This document shows positions 8,988-17,061 of a stretch of 41,268 nucleotides of DNA, in pieces. The position numbers were made by a program, and so were the translations under genes. The stretch's first letter is position 1. Each line of letters opens with the position of its first letter. The stretch is from Alkalibacterium iburiense (lineage in GTDB: Bacteria > Bacillota > Bacilli > Lactobacillales > Carnobacteriaceae_A). The notes beneath the pieces were generated by a model, which saw only the letters and a list, made by a program, of their open reading frames with translations, was not told where the DNA came from and did no database searches. The stretch covers positions 1 through 41,268 of the forward strand of contig NZ_BAAACW010000027.1 in NCBI RefSeq assembly GCF_039521845.1, read 5' to 3'.

Positions 8988-10316
8988 TTAGTCTGAAAAA
9001 TCAAAAAGAGAACTGAAAATTTCAGTCATGACCGGATGTGTCTTCATCTGATCGCGTAAAACCGTATAAGGAAGAGCATTATCCATAGCCAGTTTTATAA
9101 AATTGACGAGCTCATGAGCTTGGTCGCCAAATAAACTGGCTCCAAGTATAAGACCGGTCTCCTTATCCACGACTGCTTTAAATAATCCCCGTTCATCATT
9201 GATGACGGCCGCTCGAACAGTCGCTTTGACCGGAACAGCATTCGTCCACACAGAGTACCCTTTTTCAACGGCTTCTTTTTCTGTCAAGCCGACTCGGGCA
9301 AAGGGAGGGTCAGTAAAGATGGAATAAGGAATAGCCTGTCGGTCTTTTAGTGACCGCTTATCTTCTGTATTAAGGAGCTGACTTAACACAATCTCAGCGT
9401 CCTTTTTCGTAATATAAGTGAACATCTCTTCACCCCGGATGTCCCCAATGGCAAACACGCCTTCGACAGACGTTCGTAGATAGTCATCTGTTTGAATGCC
9501 TTCATTTTCAGTGAGCTGAATAGCTGTCTGGCCTAAATTTAGGCTCGAAATATGTGGCTTTCTCCCAGCCGCAACCAGTAAGGCATCGAAACGATACGTT
9601 TCACCCGAATCTGTTGTGACCACCACTTGATTGGCTTCATTCTCAACTTTTTCAACGGAGGTCCCGACATGTATCGCAATCCCTTTATGTTCGAGTTCTT
9701 TTTTCATCTCATCAGCGATGTCTGGTTCTTCTTTACCCATAAAGGTATCCGCTGTTTCAAACAGCGTCACATCCGATCCGTAACTGCTGTAAATGGATGC
9801 GAATTCCAAACCGATATTTCCTCCTCCCAAAATACCAAGGGACTGGGGAAGGTTTTTTTCTGTTTGCAAGGTCGTACTCGTATAAATATGGTCGGCCTCT
9901 TCTAATCCATCAATAGGAGGGAAGACCGGTTCTGAACCGGTACTGATGACGATGGTTTCAGAGTGCAAGGTCACGTCTCCTTTTTTCGTCTCTACTTTAA
10001 CCGTATGATCATCTACAAAAGAAGCTGGACCGGTAAATAGGGTGATGTTATCAGGCTCTTCCATGTCATCAATTTCTACCTGCAGCTTTTTCTTGCCCAC
10101 TTGATTGCGTCGGTCAACTGCCTCTGCATAAGCTTTATGGTTTTCTGCATCATGAGCTAAAATTTTTGTTGGAATACACCCGATATTAATACAGGAGCCT
10201 CCATAGTTCGTCTCACTTTTTTCGATGACGGCCACCTTCCATCCTTTAGAAGCGAGCGTTAAAGAAAGCTCGTGAGCGCCTTGTCCGTAACCAATACAAA
10301 TTATATCGTAATGCAT
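8988..10316 (-). CDS. RclA-like FAD-dependent pyridine nucleotide-disulfide oxidoreductase
   Basis: This 442-residue flavoprotein has an N-terminal dinucleotide fold (IICIGYGQGAHE), the redox disulfide C42/C47 in GGSCINIGCIPTK, an NAD(P)-binding GILGGGNIGLEFASIY, and a dimerisation domain ending in AHELVNFIKLAMDN and LRDQMKTHPVMTE. Length, cysteine positions and the C-terminal pattern closely follow E. coli RclA (441 residues), a reductase linked to hypochlorous acid and copper stress. Mercuric reductase and lipoamide dehydrogenase are relatives, but the C-terminal HPxxxE region and missing neighbours favour RclA. The start at 10316 follows AAAGGAG; the longer reading frame begins 11 codons upstream without a site. 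A role in oxidant defence is inferred. Confidence 0.8.
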   Translation of the reverse strand: MHYDIICIGYGQGAHELSLTLASKGWKVAVIEKSETNYGGSCINIGCIPTKILAHDAENHKAYAEAVDRRNQVGKKKLQVEIDDMEEPDNITLFTGPASFVDDHTVKVETKKGDVTLHSETIVISTGSEPVFPPIDGLEEADHIYTSTTLQTEKNLPQSLGILGGGNIGLEFASIYSSYGSDVTLFETADTFMGKEEPDIADEMKKELEHKGIAIHVGTSVEKVENEANQVVVTTDSGETYRFDALLVAAGRKPHISSLNLGQTAIQLTENEGIQTDDYLRTSVEGVFAIGDIRGEEMFTYITKKDAEIVLSQLLNTEDKRSLKDRQAIPYSIFTDPPFARVGLTEKEAVEKGYSVWTNAVPVKATVRAAVINDERGLFKAVVDKETGLILGASLFGDQAHELVNFIKLAMDNALPYTVLRDQMKTHPVMTEIFSSLFDFSD

Positions 10317-10391
10317 AGTAATCTCCTTTCGATAGTGTCTTTCTTTCATTATAACGAAGAACAGGAAAATACCAGAAATATGTGCTTACAC

Positions 10392-10428
10392 AAAAAAGAC
10401 CTACCTTTGACTAACAGGCAGGTCTTTC
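10392..10428 (-). terminator. Terminator of the small membrane protein gene
   Basis: Read on the minus strand: AAAGACCTGCC, a loop of about ten bases, GGTAGGTCTTTTTT. It lies just after the stop codon of the 87-residue membrane protein gene. Confidence 0.85.
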
Positions 10429-10431
10429 GTC

Positions 10432-10695
10432 TTAAAGTATAAAGGTTTGGATAATCAAAGCCAAGAAACCAGATCCGATATAGGCGGCTAATAAAATCAT
10501 GGTTTTAATGCTTTGTTGTTTTTCGTACGCGTATTTTTCATCAGTATAATGGCCGTCAGCTTTCGGGCCGGTCCATAGGATAAAGAGGAAAAATCCGACG
10601 AGTCCTAGAAAAAATATAATCTGAAAATTAAACCACATCAGTAAAAAACCTAAAATAAAGGTCCAGACGCTCATCCATACAAGCTTTTTATTCAT
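10432..10695 (-). CDS. Small membrane protein of unknown function
   Basis: The 87-residue product has three predicted membrane segments: about residues 5-22 and 24-41 (rich in Phe, Trp, Leu and Ile), a short soluble loop with GPKADGHYTDEKYAYEKQQS, and about 65-86. I do not recognise a family. The start at 10695 is chosen because GAGG lies about nine bases upstream; longer in-frame starts lie upstream of or within that site. It sits between the nicotinamide repair dehydratase and the RclA-like gene on the same strand, with its own terminator. The sequence gives no function. Confidence 0.65.
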   Translation of the reverse strand: MNKKLVWMSVWTFILGFLLMWFNFQIIFFLGLVGFFLFILWTGPKADGHYTDEKYAYEKQQSIKTMILLAAYIGSGFLALIIQTFIL

Positions 10696-10783
10696 ATCTA
10701 CCATCCTCAAATAAATCATTCAGTCACTTATTTATTGTACTCTGTTTAGGGATGGCTGACAACCTCCTTAAGGAAAGAGAGGA

Positions 10784-11629
10784 TTAAACCCACATGGTCG
10801 GATCATTTTTGGCTAACTCTTTCATTGCTTTTGGAATCTCTTCAATAATGTGAGTGGGCAAAGTCACATAGTGCGTCACACTTAATTTATCGGCAATATA
10901 ACTGTGCACAAAAACAGCTGATAACAAGGCGTGTTTACGGTTGGGAAACTGGGCTAAAAAGCCGCCAATCATCCCGGCTAAGGTATCGCCCATTCCACCG
11001 GTAGCCATTGAAGGATTGCCCGCTGTATTCTTCCACAGCTCTTCTTCATAATAGACTTCTGTTCTGTCTTTTTTCAACACAACGTGAGCATCCAGTCGCT
11101 TCACATGTTCCTTATTCTCTTCTTCGTTTTCCAGATCTGGACTCAGACCAGTCAGTGTGCGCCATTCTCCAAGGTGGGGCGTGAAGACAAGCTGAGCTTT
11201 CGGTTCTGACCATTCTTCGTTGACATGCAAGTAAATCGCATCGCCGTCAACGATCACAACCTGTTCGTCCGTAGAGTTTTCATAAACCGTCCGTAATAGG
11301 TCTAAAGAGGTTTTATTTCTGCCTAATCCTGGACCGATGATGACAACATCCATTGAAGGGAGTGTCTCTTTGAGCTGATTGAGGTCAGTCGTCGGGACAA
11401 ACATCGCTTCAGGCAGCCGGGCATGCAGAGCCGACTGATTCACAGGATGTGTGGCGACGGTAACCAAACCGGCTCCGCTATAGACACTCGCAGACGCCGT
11501 TAAAATGGCCGCACCTCCCATATTTTCATTTCCACCGACTACTAATACGTTCCCAAATGTTCCTTTATAACTTTTCTCGTCGCGTTTTGGAATAAATGAC
11601 TGTACTTTTTCTTTCGTAATCTGATTCAT
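10784..11629 (-). CDS. nnrD: ADP-dependent NAD(P)H-hydrate dehydratase (YjeF C-terminal domain / YxkO)
   Basis: This 281-residue ribokinase-fold enzyme dehydrates damaged S-NAD(P)HX back to NAD(P)H at the expense of ADP. Diagnostic stretches are GNVLVVGGNENMGGAAILTA near the N terminus, the GPGLGRN motif, TPHLGEW, and the nucleotide-binding GNPSMATGGMGDTLAGMIGG. The epimerase half (YjeF_N/NnrE) is absent, so this is the stand-alone form seen in many Firmicutes. The ATG at 11629 follows AAAGGAGG at good spacing. It is divergent from pepV, with about 190 bases between them. Confidence 0.92.
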   Translation of the reverse strand: MNQITKEKVQSFIPKRDEKSYKGTFGNVLVVGGNENMGGAAILTASASVYSGAGLVTVATHPVNQSALHARLPEAMFVPTTDLNQLKETLPSMDVVIIGPGLGRNKTSLDLLRTVYENSTDEQVVIVDGDAIYLHVNEEWSEPKAQLVFTPHLGEWRTLTGLSPDLENEEENKEHVKRLDAHVVLKKDRTEVYYEEELWKNTAGNPSMATGGMGDTLAGMIGGFLAQFPNRKHALLSAVFVHSYIADKLSVTHYVTLPTHIIEEIPKAMKELAKNDPTMWV

Positions 11630-11756
11630 GTGATGGCCTCCTTTCTTATAGTGTAATCTCTCTTTATAAAAAGGTCACGTATAGTCTATTGAGTGGCTCA
11701 AAAAAAAGGGAGCTTATTTCAATCTGGCTGTTGGGTGTTTTTTGAACAGACAATCA

Positions 11757-11785
11757 TTGGAGTTTGATGGTATTAGTGATAAAAT
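11757..11785 (+). promoter_or_regulatory. Promoter of pepV
   Basis: TTGGAG (11757-11762), 17 bases, TAAAAT (11780-11785), about 38 bases before the pepV start. Confidence 0.55.
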
Positions 11786-11822
11786 AATAAAAGAGTGATG
11801 GAAATTCAAGGAGGATGAAAGA

Positions 11823-13232
11823 ATGACAGTAGAAAGAATTGATTGGAAAGCAGAAGCGGAAAAACGCAAAGATGCTTTTTTAGAAGACCTGTTTACTATT
11901 TTACGTATCGATAGTGTGCGAGATGACGAACAGGCGACAGAAGAGAATCCTTTTGGACCAGGGCCAACAGAAGCATTAAAGGCGTTCTTAGCTTTAGGTG
12001 AGCGCGACGGTTTTGAAACGAAAAATGTGGACAATTATGCGGGGCACATCGAATACGGTGACGGCGACGAGTTAATGGGTGTCTTAGGACACGTGGATGT
12101 GGTTCCAACTGGAACAGGATGGGAAACCGATCCTTTTGACCCTGTCATAAAAGATGACCGTATTTATGCTCGTGGCGCCAGTGATGATAAAGGGCCGAGT
12201 ATGGCCGCTTATTATGCTTTAAAGATGATTAAAGACTTAGGCTTGCCAGTCTCTAAGAAAGTGCGCTTTATTCTAGGAACGGACGAAGAAAGTACCTGGA
12301 AAGGCATCGAGCATTATCTGAAGACCGAACAGCAACCAGACTTCGGATTCTCTCCGGATGCGAATTTCCCGATTATTAATGGGGAAAAAGGAAACGCCAC
12401 AGTCATTATTGAAACAGGCGGAGAAGCAGAAGGAGCGACTCATGAATTAGTTTCTTTTGATTCAGGACTTCGCGCTAATATGGTGCCTCAAGATGCCGTA
12501 GCGGTAGTGAAAAGCCAAAACCCTGCGGAATTAGAAAATGGCTTTGTGGACTTCTTAGACGGCTTACCTGTAACAGGCGAACTGGCAGTCGATGGGGACC
12601 AAGTAACGGTTCAAATCGTCGGAAAAGCGGCCCACGGAAGTAAACCAGCAAGCGGAGTCAACGCCGGAACGTATTTAGCGCTCTTCTTATCCGATTATGC
12701 CTTTGCAAAAGATGCGAATACCTTCTTAGAAATTGCGGCCCTTTATTTACATGATGACCCTGAAGGGAAGAAACTAAATATTAATCATGTGGATGAAGTC
12801 ATGGGTGAATTGACCTCTAACCCGGGTGTCTTAACATTCAACGCTAACGAAGGTGGAAAACTAACCGTCAATATGCGTTACCCACAAGGCACGAATAATG
12901 AAGAAATCTTCAAGCACTTTGAAGAAAAATTAAGCAACTATGATGTGAAATTAACCAATGCAGGTGGAAAAGAGCCCCATTACGTTCCTGGAACCGATCC
13001 ACTTGTGACGACATTATTGGATGTTTATAACAGACAAACAGGCTTGGAAGCTCACGAACAAGTGATTGGTGGAGGGACTTACGGCCGACTGATGGAACGC
13101 GGTGTGGCTTATGGGGCAATGTTCCCAGACAGTATCGACACGATGCACCAAGCCAATGAGTTCATGGCTGTTGACGATTTAATGCGAGCTATGGCCATTT
13201 ACGCAGAAGCCATTTATGAATTAATCAAATAA
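11823..13232 (+). CDS. pepV: Dipeptidase PepV (M20 metallopeptidase)
   Basis: This 469-residue cytoplasmic di-zinc peptidase cleaves dipeptides, the last step in using peptides taken up by lactic acid bacteria. Metal and catalytic motifs are GHVDVVPTG (H90, D92), RGASDDKGP (bridging Asp), GTDEEST (catalytic and metal Glu), and a late AMFPDSIDTMHQANE with the final His. Between them lies the lid domain with the substrate-stabilising GKAAHGSKP segment. Length matches Lactobacillus PepV. The start follows AAGGAGG. The gene has its own promoter and a terminator, so it is monocistronic. Confidence 0.95.
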   Translation: MTVERIDWKAEAEKRKDAFLEDLFTILRIDSVRDDEQATEENPFGPGPTEALKAFLALGERDGFETKNVDNYAGHIEYGDGDELMGVLGHVDVVPTGTGWETDPFDPVIKDDRIYARGASDDKGPSMAAYYALKMIKDLGLPVSKKVRFILGTDEESTWKGIEHYLKTEQQPDFGFSPDANFPIINGEKGNATVIIETGGEAEGATHELVSFDSGLRANMVPQDAVAVVKSQNPAELENGFVDFLDGLPVTGELAVDGDQVTVQIVGKAAHGSKPASGVNAGTYLALFLSDYAFAKDANTFLEIAALYLHDDPEGKKLNINHVDEVMGELTSNPGVLTFNANEGGKLTVNMRYPQGTNNEEIFKHFEEKLSNYDVKLTNAGGKEPHYVPGTDPLVTTLLDVYNRQTGLEAHEQVIGGGTYGRLMERGVAYGAMFPDSIDTMHQANEFMAVDDLMRAMAIYAEAIYELIK

Positions 13233-13246
13233 ATTTGTTTTAATAA

Positions 13247-13276
13247 GGCACTTTCCGTTTGGAAGGTGTCTTTTTC
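13247..13276 (+). terminator. Terminator after pepV
   Basis: GGCACTTTCC, the loop GTTT, then GGAAGGTGTC followed by five T. Confidence 0.85.
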
Positions 13277-13290
13277 TGATTAAAAAGCCA

Positions 13291-13409
13291 ATCTTAATTA
13301 ACTCAAGAAATTAAAAGTAGTGAGTGAATGGAGTTGTACTTATCTCGATTAACTCAAGAAATTATAAGTAGTGAGTGAATTGAGCTGTATTTATCTCGAT
13401 TAACTCAAG
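13291..13409. repeat. 51-bp direct tandem repeat, two full units and a partial third
   Basis: TTAACTCAAG recurs at 13298, 13349 and 13400, exactly 51 bases apart. The first two units share AAATTA-AAGTAGTGAGTGAAT, GAGTTGTA or GAGCTGTA, and TTATCTCGA; the third stops after CTCAAGCACATA. The stretch lies in the 330 bases between pepV and the acidic protein gene. No open reading frame or ribosome binding site is seen inside it. Confidence 0.85.
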
Positions 13410-13562
13410 CACATATAGAAATGGATTTAATCGAGTACACGGTTAATCAGCATATGTTTATCAAAGAGTTCGTATTGTTCAATAAATTGTGAGAAAACCG
13501 CTAAAAAACAAGAATGACTTATGGTATACTTGCCTTATCTATGTGAAAAAGGAGCGGTCTTC

Positions 13563-14417
13563 ATGAAAAGACGACTATCGGGAATGATAGACTCTATACA
13601 TAAACTGTTTAAAGAATACAAAGTCCAATCGAATATCATCTTATCTTTATTTTTAGTGCTCGTTACGGTATTAACGATTGGTATCGGAAGGTCCCATCAA
13701 AGAGTAGAAACACGTACTTTAGAATACAGTGAAACACAAACGGCTGAAGCTGGAGAAACAGAATCCAATGAAGAAATAGAAGAATTAGACAACGAACCAG
13801 AAGAGTTAGAAGAAAAAGAAGAGGACTCAGAAGAAGTGGACGAGGAAGAAAGTGAAGACGAAGAACTGGAAGAAGAGGAAGAGAGTGAGGATAGTCTCGA
13901 AGAGGAAACAATAGAAGAAGAGGTCCTTACTGAGGTCGCAGAGTCAGAGGAAAATGCTGCAGATTCATGGTCAAGTGAATCGGCTACACAAAGCACAACC
14001 CAATCTGTCAACCAAACACCGTCAACTCAAACAGGTTCTTCAAACAGCTCGTCTTCCAATAGTTCTTCTTCTCATACGTCTAACAGCTCCAATCGAAGAG
14101 AAGAACAGTCTCGTCGGGAGAGAGAAGAAGCTGAGCGTCGAGCTAAAAAAGAAGCGGACAGACAGCGAGAAGCAGAACTAAAACGTCGAGAAGAACAGAA
14201 ACGACAAGAAGAGAAGAAAAAAGCAGATAAAGAAACCCCGAAACCAGACCCTTCGAAACCAGAAACACCTAATACCCCTCCAAAAAATGAGGATAAGGGT
14301 GATGGAGAAGAACCAGAAGGGGAAGAGGCATCTAAAACGCCACCGGTTACTCAAGCACCTGAGGAACCAAAAGAACCTGTAGAACCGACAGAGCCGGAAA
14401 CGGAATCAGAAGAATAA
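13563..14417 (+). CDS. Membrane-anchored acidic low-complexity protein, unknown function
   Basis: The 284-residue product has a short basic N terminus, one hydrophobic segment (about residues 21-40, IILSLFLVLVTVLTIGIG), then four composition blocks. These are a Glu/Asp-rich block (about 50-135), a Ser/Thr/Gln/Asn-rich block (about 135-178), a charged Arg/Glu/Lys block likely to form a helix or coiled coil (about 178-230), and a Pro/Glu/Lys tail. There is no LPxTG anchor, so it is held by the N-terminal helix with the rest probably outside the cell. The start at 13563 follows AAAGGAG; an in-frame ATG at 13521 lacks one. No family is recognised. A wall spacer or a cell-division-associated surface protein are guesses only. 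Confidence 0.75.
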   Translation: MKRRLSGMIDSIHKLFKEYKVQSNIILSLFLVLVTVLTIGIGRSHQRVETRTLEYSETQTAEAGETESNEEIEELDNEPEELEEKEEDSEEVDEEESEDEELEEEEESEDSLEEETIEEEVLTEVAESEENAADSWSSESATQSTTQSVNQTPSTQTGSSNSSSSNSSSSHTSNSSNRREEQSRREREEAERRAKKEADRQREAELKRREEQKRQEEKKKADKETPKPDPSKPETPNTPPKNEDKGDGEEPEGEEASKTPPVTQAPEEPKEPVEPTEPETESEE

Positions 14418-14418
14418 A

Positions 14419-14459
14419 AGAAAAGTCAGGATCCTTAAAAAAGGAATCCTGACTTTTTT
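14419..14459. terminator. Bidirectional terminator between convergent genes
   Basis: AAAAGTCAGGATCCTT, an A-rich loop, AAGGAATCCTGACTTTTTT. It serves the acidic protein gene on the plus strand and the lipoprotein gene on the minus strand. Confidence 0.9.
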
Positions 14460-14461
14460 GC

Positions 14462-15622
14462 TTATTCATTAACTAGCGAATGATCAACAGACAGGGTTTC
14501 TCCTGGTTGAACAACAATATGACCAGATTCGTAAGCCCCATTATCGACCGTTATCTCCACTTCATCCACTTGATAATAGCCGCCAATGGTGTTGACAATT
14601 CCTTGAAGAATCATGTTTTCAACACCAGCTCCAGCATTCATTTCATCGACTAATTCGACTGAAAAGTCTGCGTGAACCACACCGTCTTCACGTAAATACA
14701 TAAAGTTAATAGCCACACCTTCTGTAATCATCGGTGTATAGTCTGTGTCGGGTGCTTCAGCTTTCATAAGGTCAGCTAAGGCCAAGCGAGCGGGGTCGTT
14801 GGTGTTGAGGGCCATAGTCACTGGAATAGCATCCAGTCCTAATGCCTGCTCATCCAACGTATAAATCGTTACCGGAAATTCTTCGGCTTCTTCTTCATGG
14901 TAGCCCACTAGCTGTGAAATGACCTCAAAATCATCTTCCCCATAATGGGCAACGACTTCAATTAAGCCAATATCTTCTCCGTAATAGTAGGTGTTTATCC
15001 CATCTTCATGAGTCGTTGTGACTTCAATGGCTTCCACTGTTCCTAGAGGCGTATCCATTTCCAGTCCCACTTCAGTAATTTCTGATTGAGTCCCATTGGG
15101 ATTCTCCCACGTATTTCCCACTTCAATAGGCAGCTGCAAGACATAGTAGAAGCCTTCCTGTTCACTGGATAAACCAGTATCCATAAAATTTTCGCGGAAA
15201 TAGGTTTCAGGGCGAATAAAAATCTCTTCTATAGCGTCATCTGTGTACTCATATATAGTGACGACATGCGTGCCCGCATTCTTTTCTACTATTTGAAGGG
15301 TGTCATCCAACACAAACTGAGGGTAGCGTGTAAAGGATGATCCTTCCATGCTGTCTCCTTCATATTCCAGACGAACATTTTCTAAACGCGGGAACCAGAC
15401 CTCTAAATCTTGCGAGACGGTTTCTCCTGTATTTTCTTCTTCATCTGTCTCCCCATTTTCATCTGGTTCAACCGTACCGTTATCCTCATCACCATTATCC
15501 GGTTCTGGTGCTACCACTTCTTCAGGCTCATCGACAGGGCCTTCTTCAGCCGGTTGACAAGCTGAAAGAATCAATCCAGACAGGGCAAGCGTCGTTACTT
15601 TCCAAAGTGTTCCTTTTTTCAT
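14462..15622 (-). CDS. Lipoprotein with C-terminal GerMN domain
   Basis: The 386-residue product begins with a lipoprotein signal ending in the lipobox LILSAC; C21 should be lipidated. An acidic Pro/Glu/Asp-rich linker (about 22-70) follows. The middle (about 75-240) is an uncharacterised beta-rich region, with repeated references to Tyr/Gly and Glu. The C-terminal part (about 250-370) resembles the GerMN fold, with VHADFSVELVDEMNAGAG and ILQGIVNTIGGYYQVDEVEITVD cut by short loops. GerMN proteins are found in spore germination and in envelope lipoproteins such as LpqB; here an envelope role is inferred. The start codon lies six bases after the alcohol dehydrogenase stop, with its ribosome binding site overlapping that gene's end, so the two form an operon. 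Confidence 0.8.
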   Translation of the reverse strand: MKKGTLWKVTTLALSGLILSACQPAEEGPVDEPEEVVAPEPDNGDEDNGTVEPDENGETDEEENTGETVSQDLEVWFPRLENVRLEYEGDSMEGSSFTRYPQFVLDDTLQIVEKNAGTHVVTIYEYTDDAIEEIFIRPETYFRENFMDTGLSSEQEGFYYVLQLPIEVGNTWENPNGTQSEITEVGLEMDTPLGTVEAIEVTTTHEDGINTYYYGEDIGLIEVVAHYGEDDFEVISQLVGYHEEEAEEFPVTIYTLDEQALGLDAIPVTMALNTNDPARLALADLMKAEAPDTDYTPMITEGVAINFMYLREDGVVHADFSVELVDEMNAGAGVENMILQGIVNTIGGYYQVDEVEITVDNGAYESGHIVVQPGETLSVDHSLVNE

Positions 15623-15628
15623 ATTCCA

Positions 15629-16876
15629 TCACTCCTTATTTGGGTATATATGTCCACTGAATGGAGGTTCGTCTCCAGACGGATGAAAATCCGGATCCAG
15701 TGCTTTTTCGTAAATAGAACGAGAAACATCCAGTGTTTGATTGCCTCGTTCCGATAGGTTAACTTGTCCACGCGCCTCCAGTTGAGAAACTAGGGTGTCC
15801 ACATCTGCCTGGGTCACGCCCACTTCATTTAGCTTAACAGGCATACCAATGGACTGGAAGAAGGACGCCGTGCGTTTGATTGCTTCTTCTACTTTCTGTT
15901 CTTCTGAACCTGTAGTCACATGCCAGACCTTTTCCGCATATTGAACCAGTTTATCCCATTTTTCCTTATGACGCACCACCATCATTGCAGGTACTAGAGC
16001 TGATAAACTTCGGGCATGATCGGTATTGTTCAACACCGTAACCTCGTGACCTAAAGCATGGGTGGACCAGTCACCGGGAACGCCGACTGAAAGCAGTCTG
16101 TTCAAGGCAATAGTCACGGTCCACATAAAGTTGGCACGCAAGTTGTAATCATGATGCGTCTCATCCACCACGCGAGGACCGATATCAATCAGGATGCGCA
16201 ACAGACCTTCTGCGAATTCATCTTGTACCATGCCACCTACTGGATAAGTTAAGTACTGCTCTAAAATATGAACAAAGGCATCGCCCACACCATTAGCCAG
16301 TTGACGTTTCGGCAAAGTATAAGTCAATTCCGGTTCTAAAATAGAAAAAACAGGAAACACATGCGGATCACTGAAACTTACTTTAGCTTTCTTTTCTTTA
16401 AATGAAATAACAGACGTGCTGTTCATTTCAGATGATGTCGCTGGCAAGGTCAGAATGGTCCCAAAGGGAAGCGCTGATGTAATAGGTTGTCCTTTCCCCA
16501 CGCCTTTAGCGAAGATATCGATAGGGTTGCCCTCGAATGTGGCAGCTGCAGCGATAAATTTGACCGCATCGATAACAGAGCCACCACCGACAGCCAGTAA
16601 GTAATCATACCGTTCGCTTTGTATTTTCTCTACTGCTTTCATACAGGTTTCATAAGTTGGATTGGGTTCAATCCCGCCAAATTCCCCCACTTTTTTATGA
16701 GGCAAAGCTTTCTTGACTCGGTCTAATGTGCCGAATCGCTTCACACTTCCTCCCCCGTATAAAATCAGCACGTTTTTATCAGCTGGTATCAAATCGGGTA
16801 ATGCTTCAATTTTTTGTTTTCCAAAAAGAATAGTCACAGGATTATAAAAAGTAAAATCGTTTATTTCTTTAGTCAT
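15629..16876 (-). CDS. Iron-containing alcohol dehydrogenase, YqhD/butanol dehydrogenase type
   Basis: This 415-residue NAD(P)H-dependent enzyme probably reduces aldehydes to alcohols. The N-terminal nucleotide domain has LILYGGGSVKRFG and the family motif AVGGGSVIDAVKFIA. Metal ligands are expected in NGVGDAFVHILEQ (Asp and His), in STHALGHE (His) and in NNTDHARSL (His). LTLPATSSEMNSTSVIS matches the YqhD-type family. Compared with the usual 385-390 residues there is a C-terminal extension of about 25 residues rich in Pro, Gly and His. The ATG follows GAGGAGG. It is the first gene of a two-gene minus-strand operon with a GerMN lipoprotein, an uncommon partner. Confidence 0.9.
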   Translation of the reverse strand: MTKEINDFTFYNPVTILFGKQKIEALPDLIPADKNVLILYGGGSVKRFGTLDRVKKALPHKKVGEFGGIEPNPTYETCMKAVEKIQSERYDYLLAVGGGSVIDAVKFIAAAATFEGNPIDIFAKGVGKGQPITSALPFGTILTLPATSSEMNSTSVISFKEKKAKVSFSDPHVFPVFSILEPELTYTLPKRQLANGVGDAFVHILEQYLTYPVGGMVQDEFAEGLLRILIDIGPRVVDETHHDYNLRANFMWTVTIALNRLLSVGVPGDWSTHALGHEVTVLNNTDHARSLSALVPAMMVVRHKEKWDKLVQYAEKVWHVTTGSEEQKVEEAIKRTASFFQSIGMPVKLNEVGVTQADVDTLVSQLEARGQVNLSERGNQTLDVSRSIYEKALDPDFHPSGDEPPFSGHIYPNKE

Positions 16877-16970
16877 ATCTTAGCCTCCTCTGCTTTCTTT
16901 CATTATATCATATAAGAAAAGGGGACCGTGAGAGGAAGACGATTCTTTTTGTCAGAGTGTCTGATAACAG

Positions 16971-16999
16971 TTCCAGTAAGATACAAATCATGTTAGAAT
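16971..16999 (+). promoter_or_regulatory. Promoter of gcvT-gcvH
   Basis: TTCCAG (16971-16976), 17 bases, TAGAAT (16994-16999). The -35 is poor, which suits an activated promoter. No glycine riboswitch signature is seen between here and the gene. Confidence 0.45.
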
Positions 17000-17061
17000 A
17001 AGAAGTAAGAAATAAGCCATGCGAAGAGATGCAGGCGGAACGAAATACTGGAGGGATGGCA

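Noticed and set aside
8988..10316. Lipoamide dehydrogenase (L protein of the glycine cleavage system).
   Set aside because: The spacing of the disulfide (C42/C47) and the C-terminal AHELVNFIKLAMDN and HPVMTE pattern fit RclA better, and the gene is not with gcv genes.
13291..13409. CRISPR array.
   Set aside because: The units are tandem with no unique spacers of constant length between short repeats, and no cas genes are near.
13697..14011. A Ser-rich minus-strand frame of 104 residues.
   Set aside because: It is the mirror of the Glu-rich codons of the acidic protein gene.
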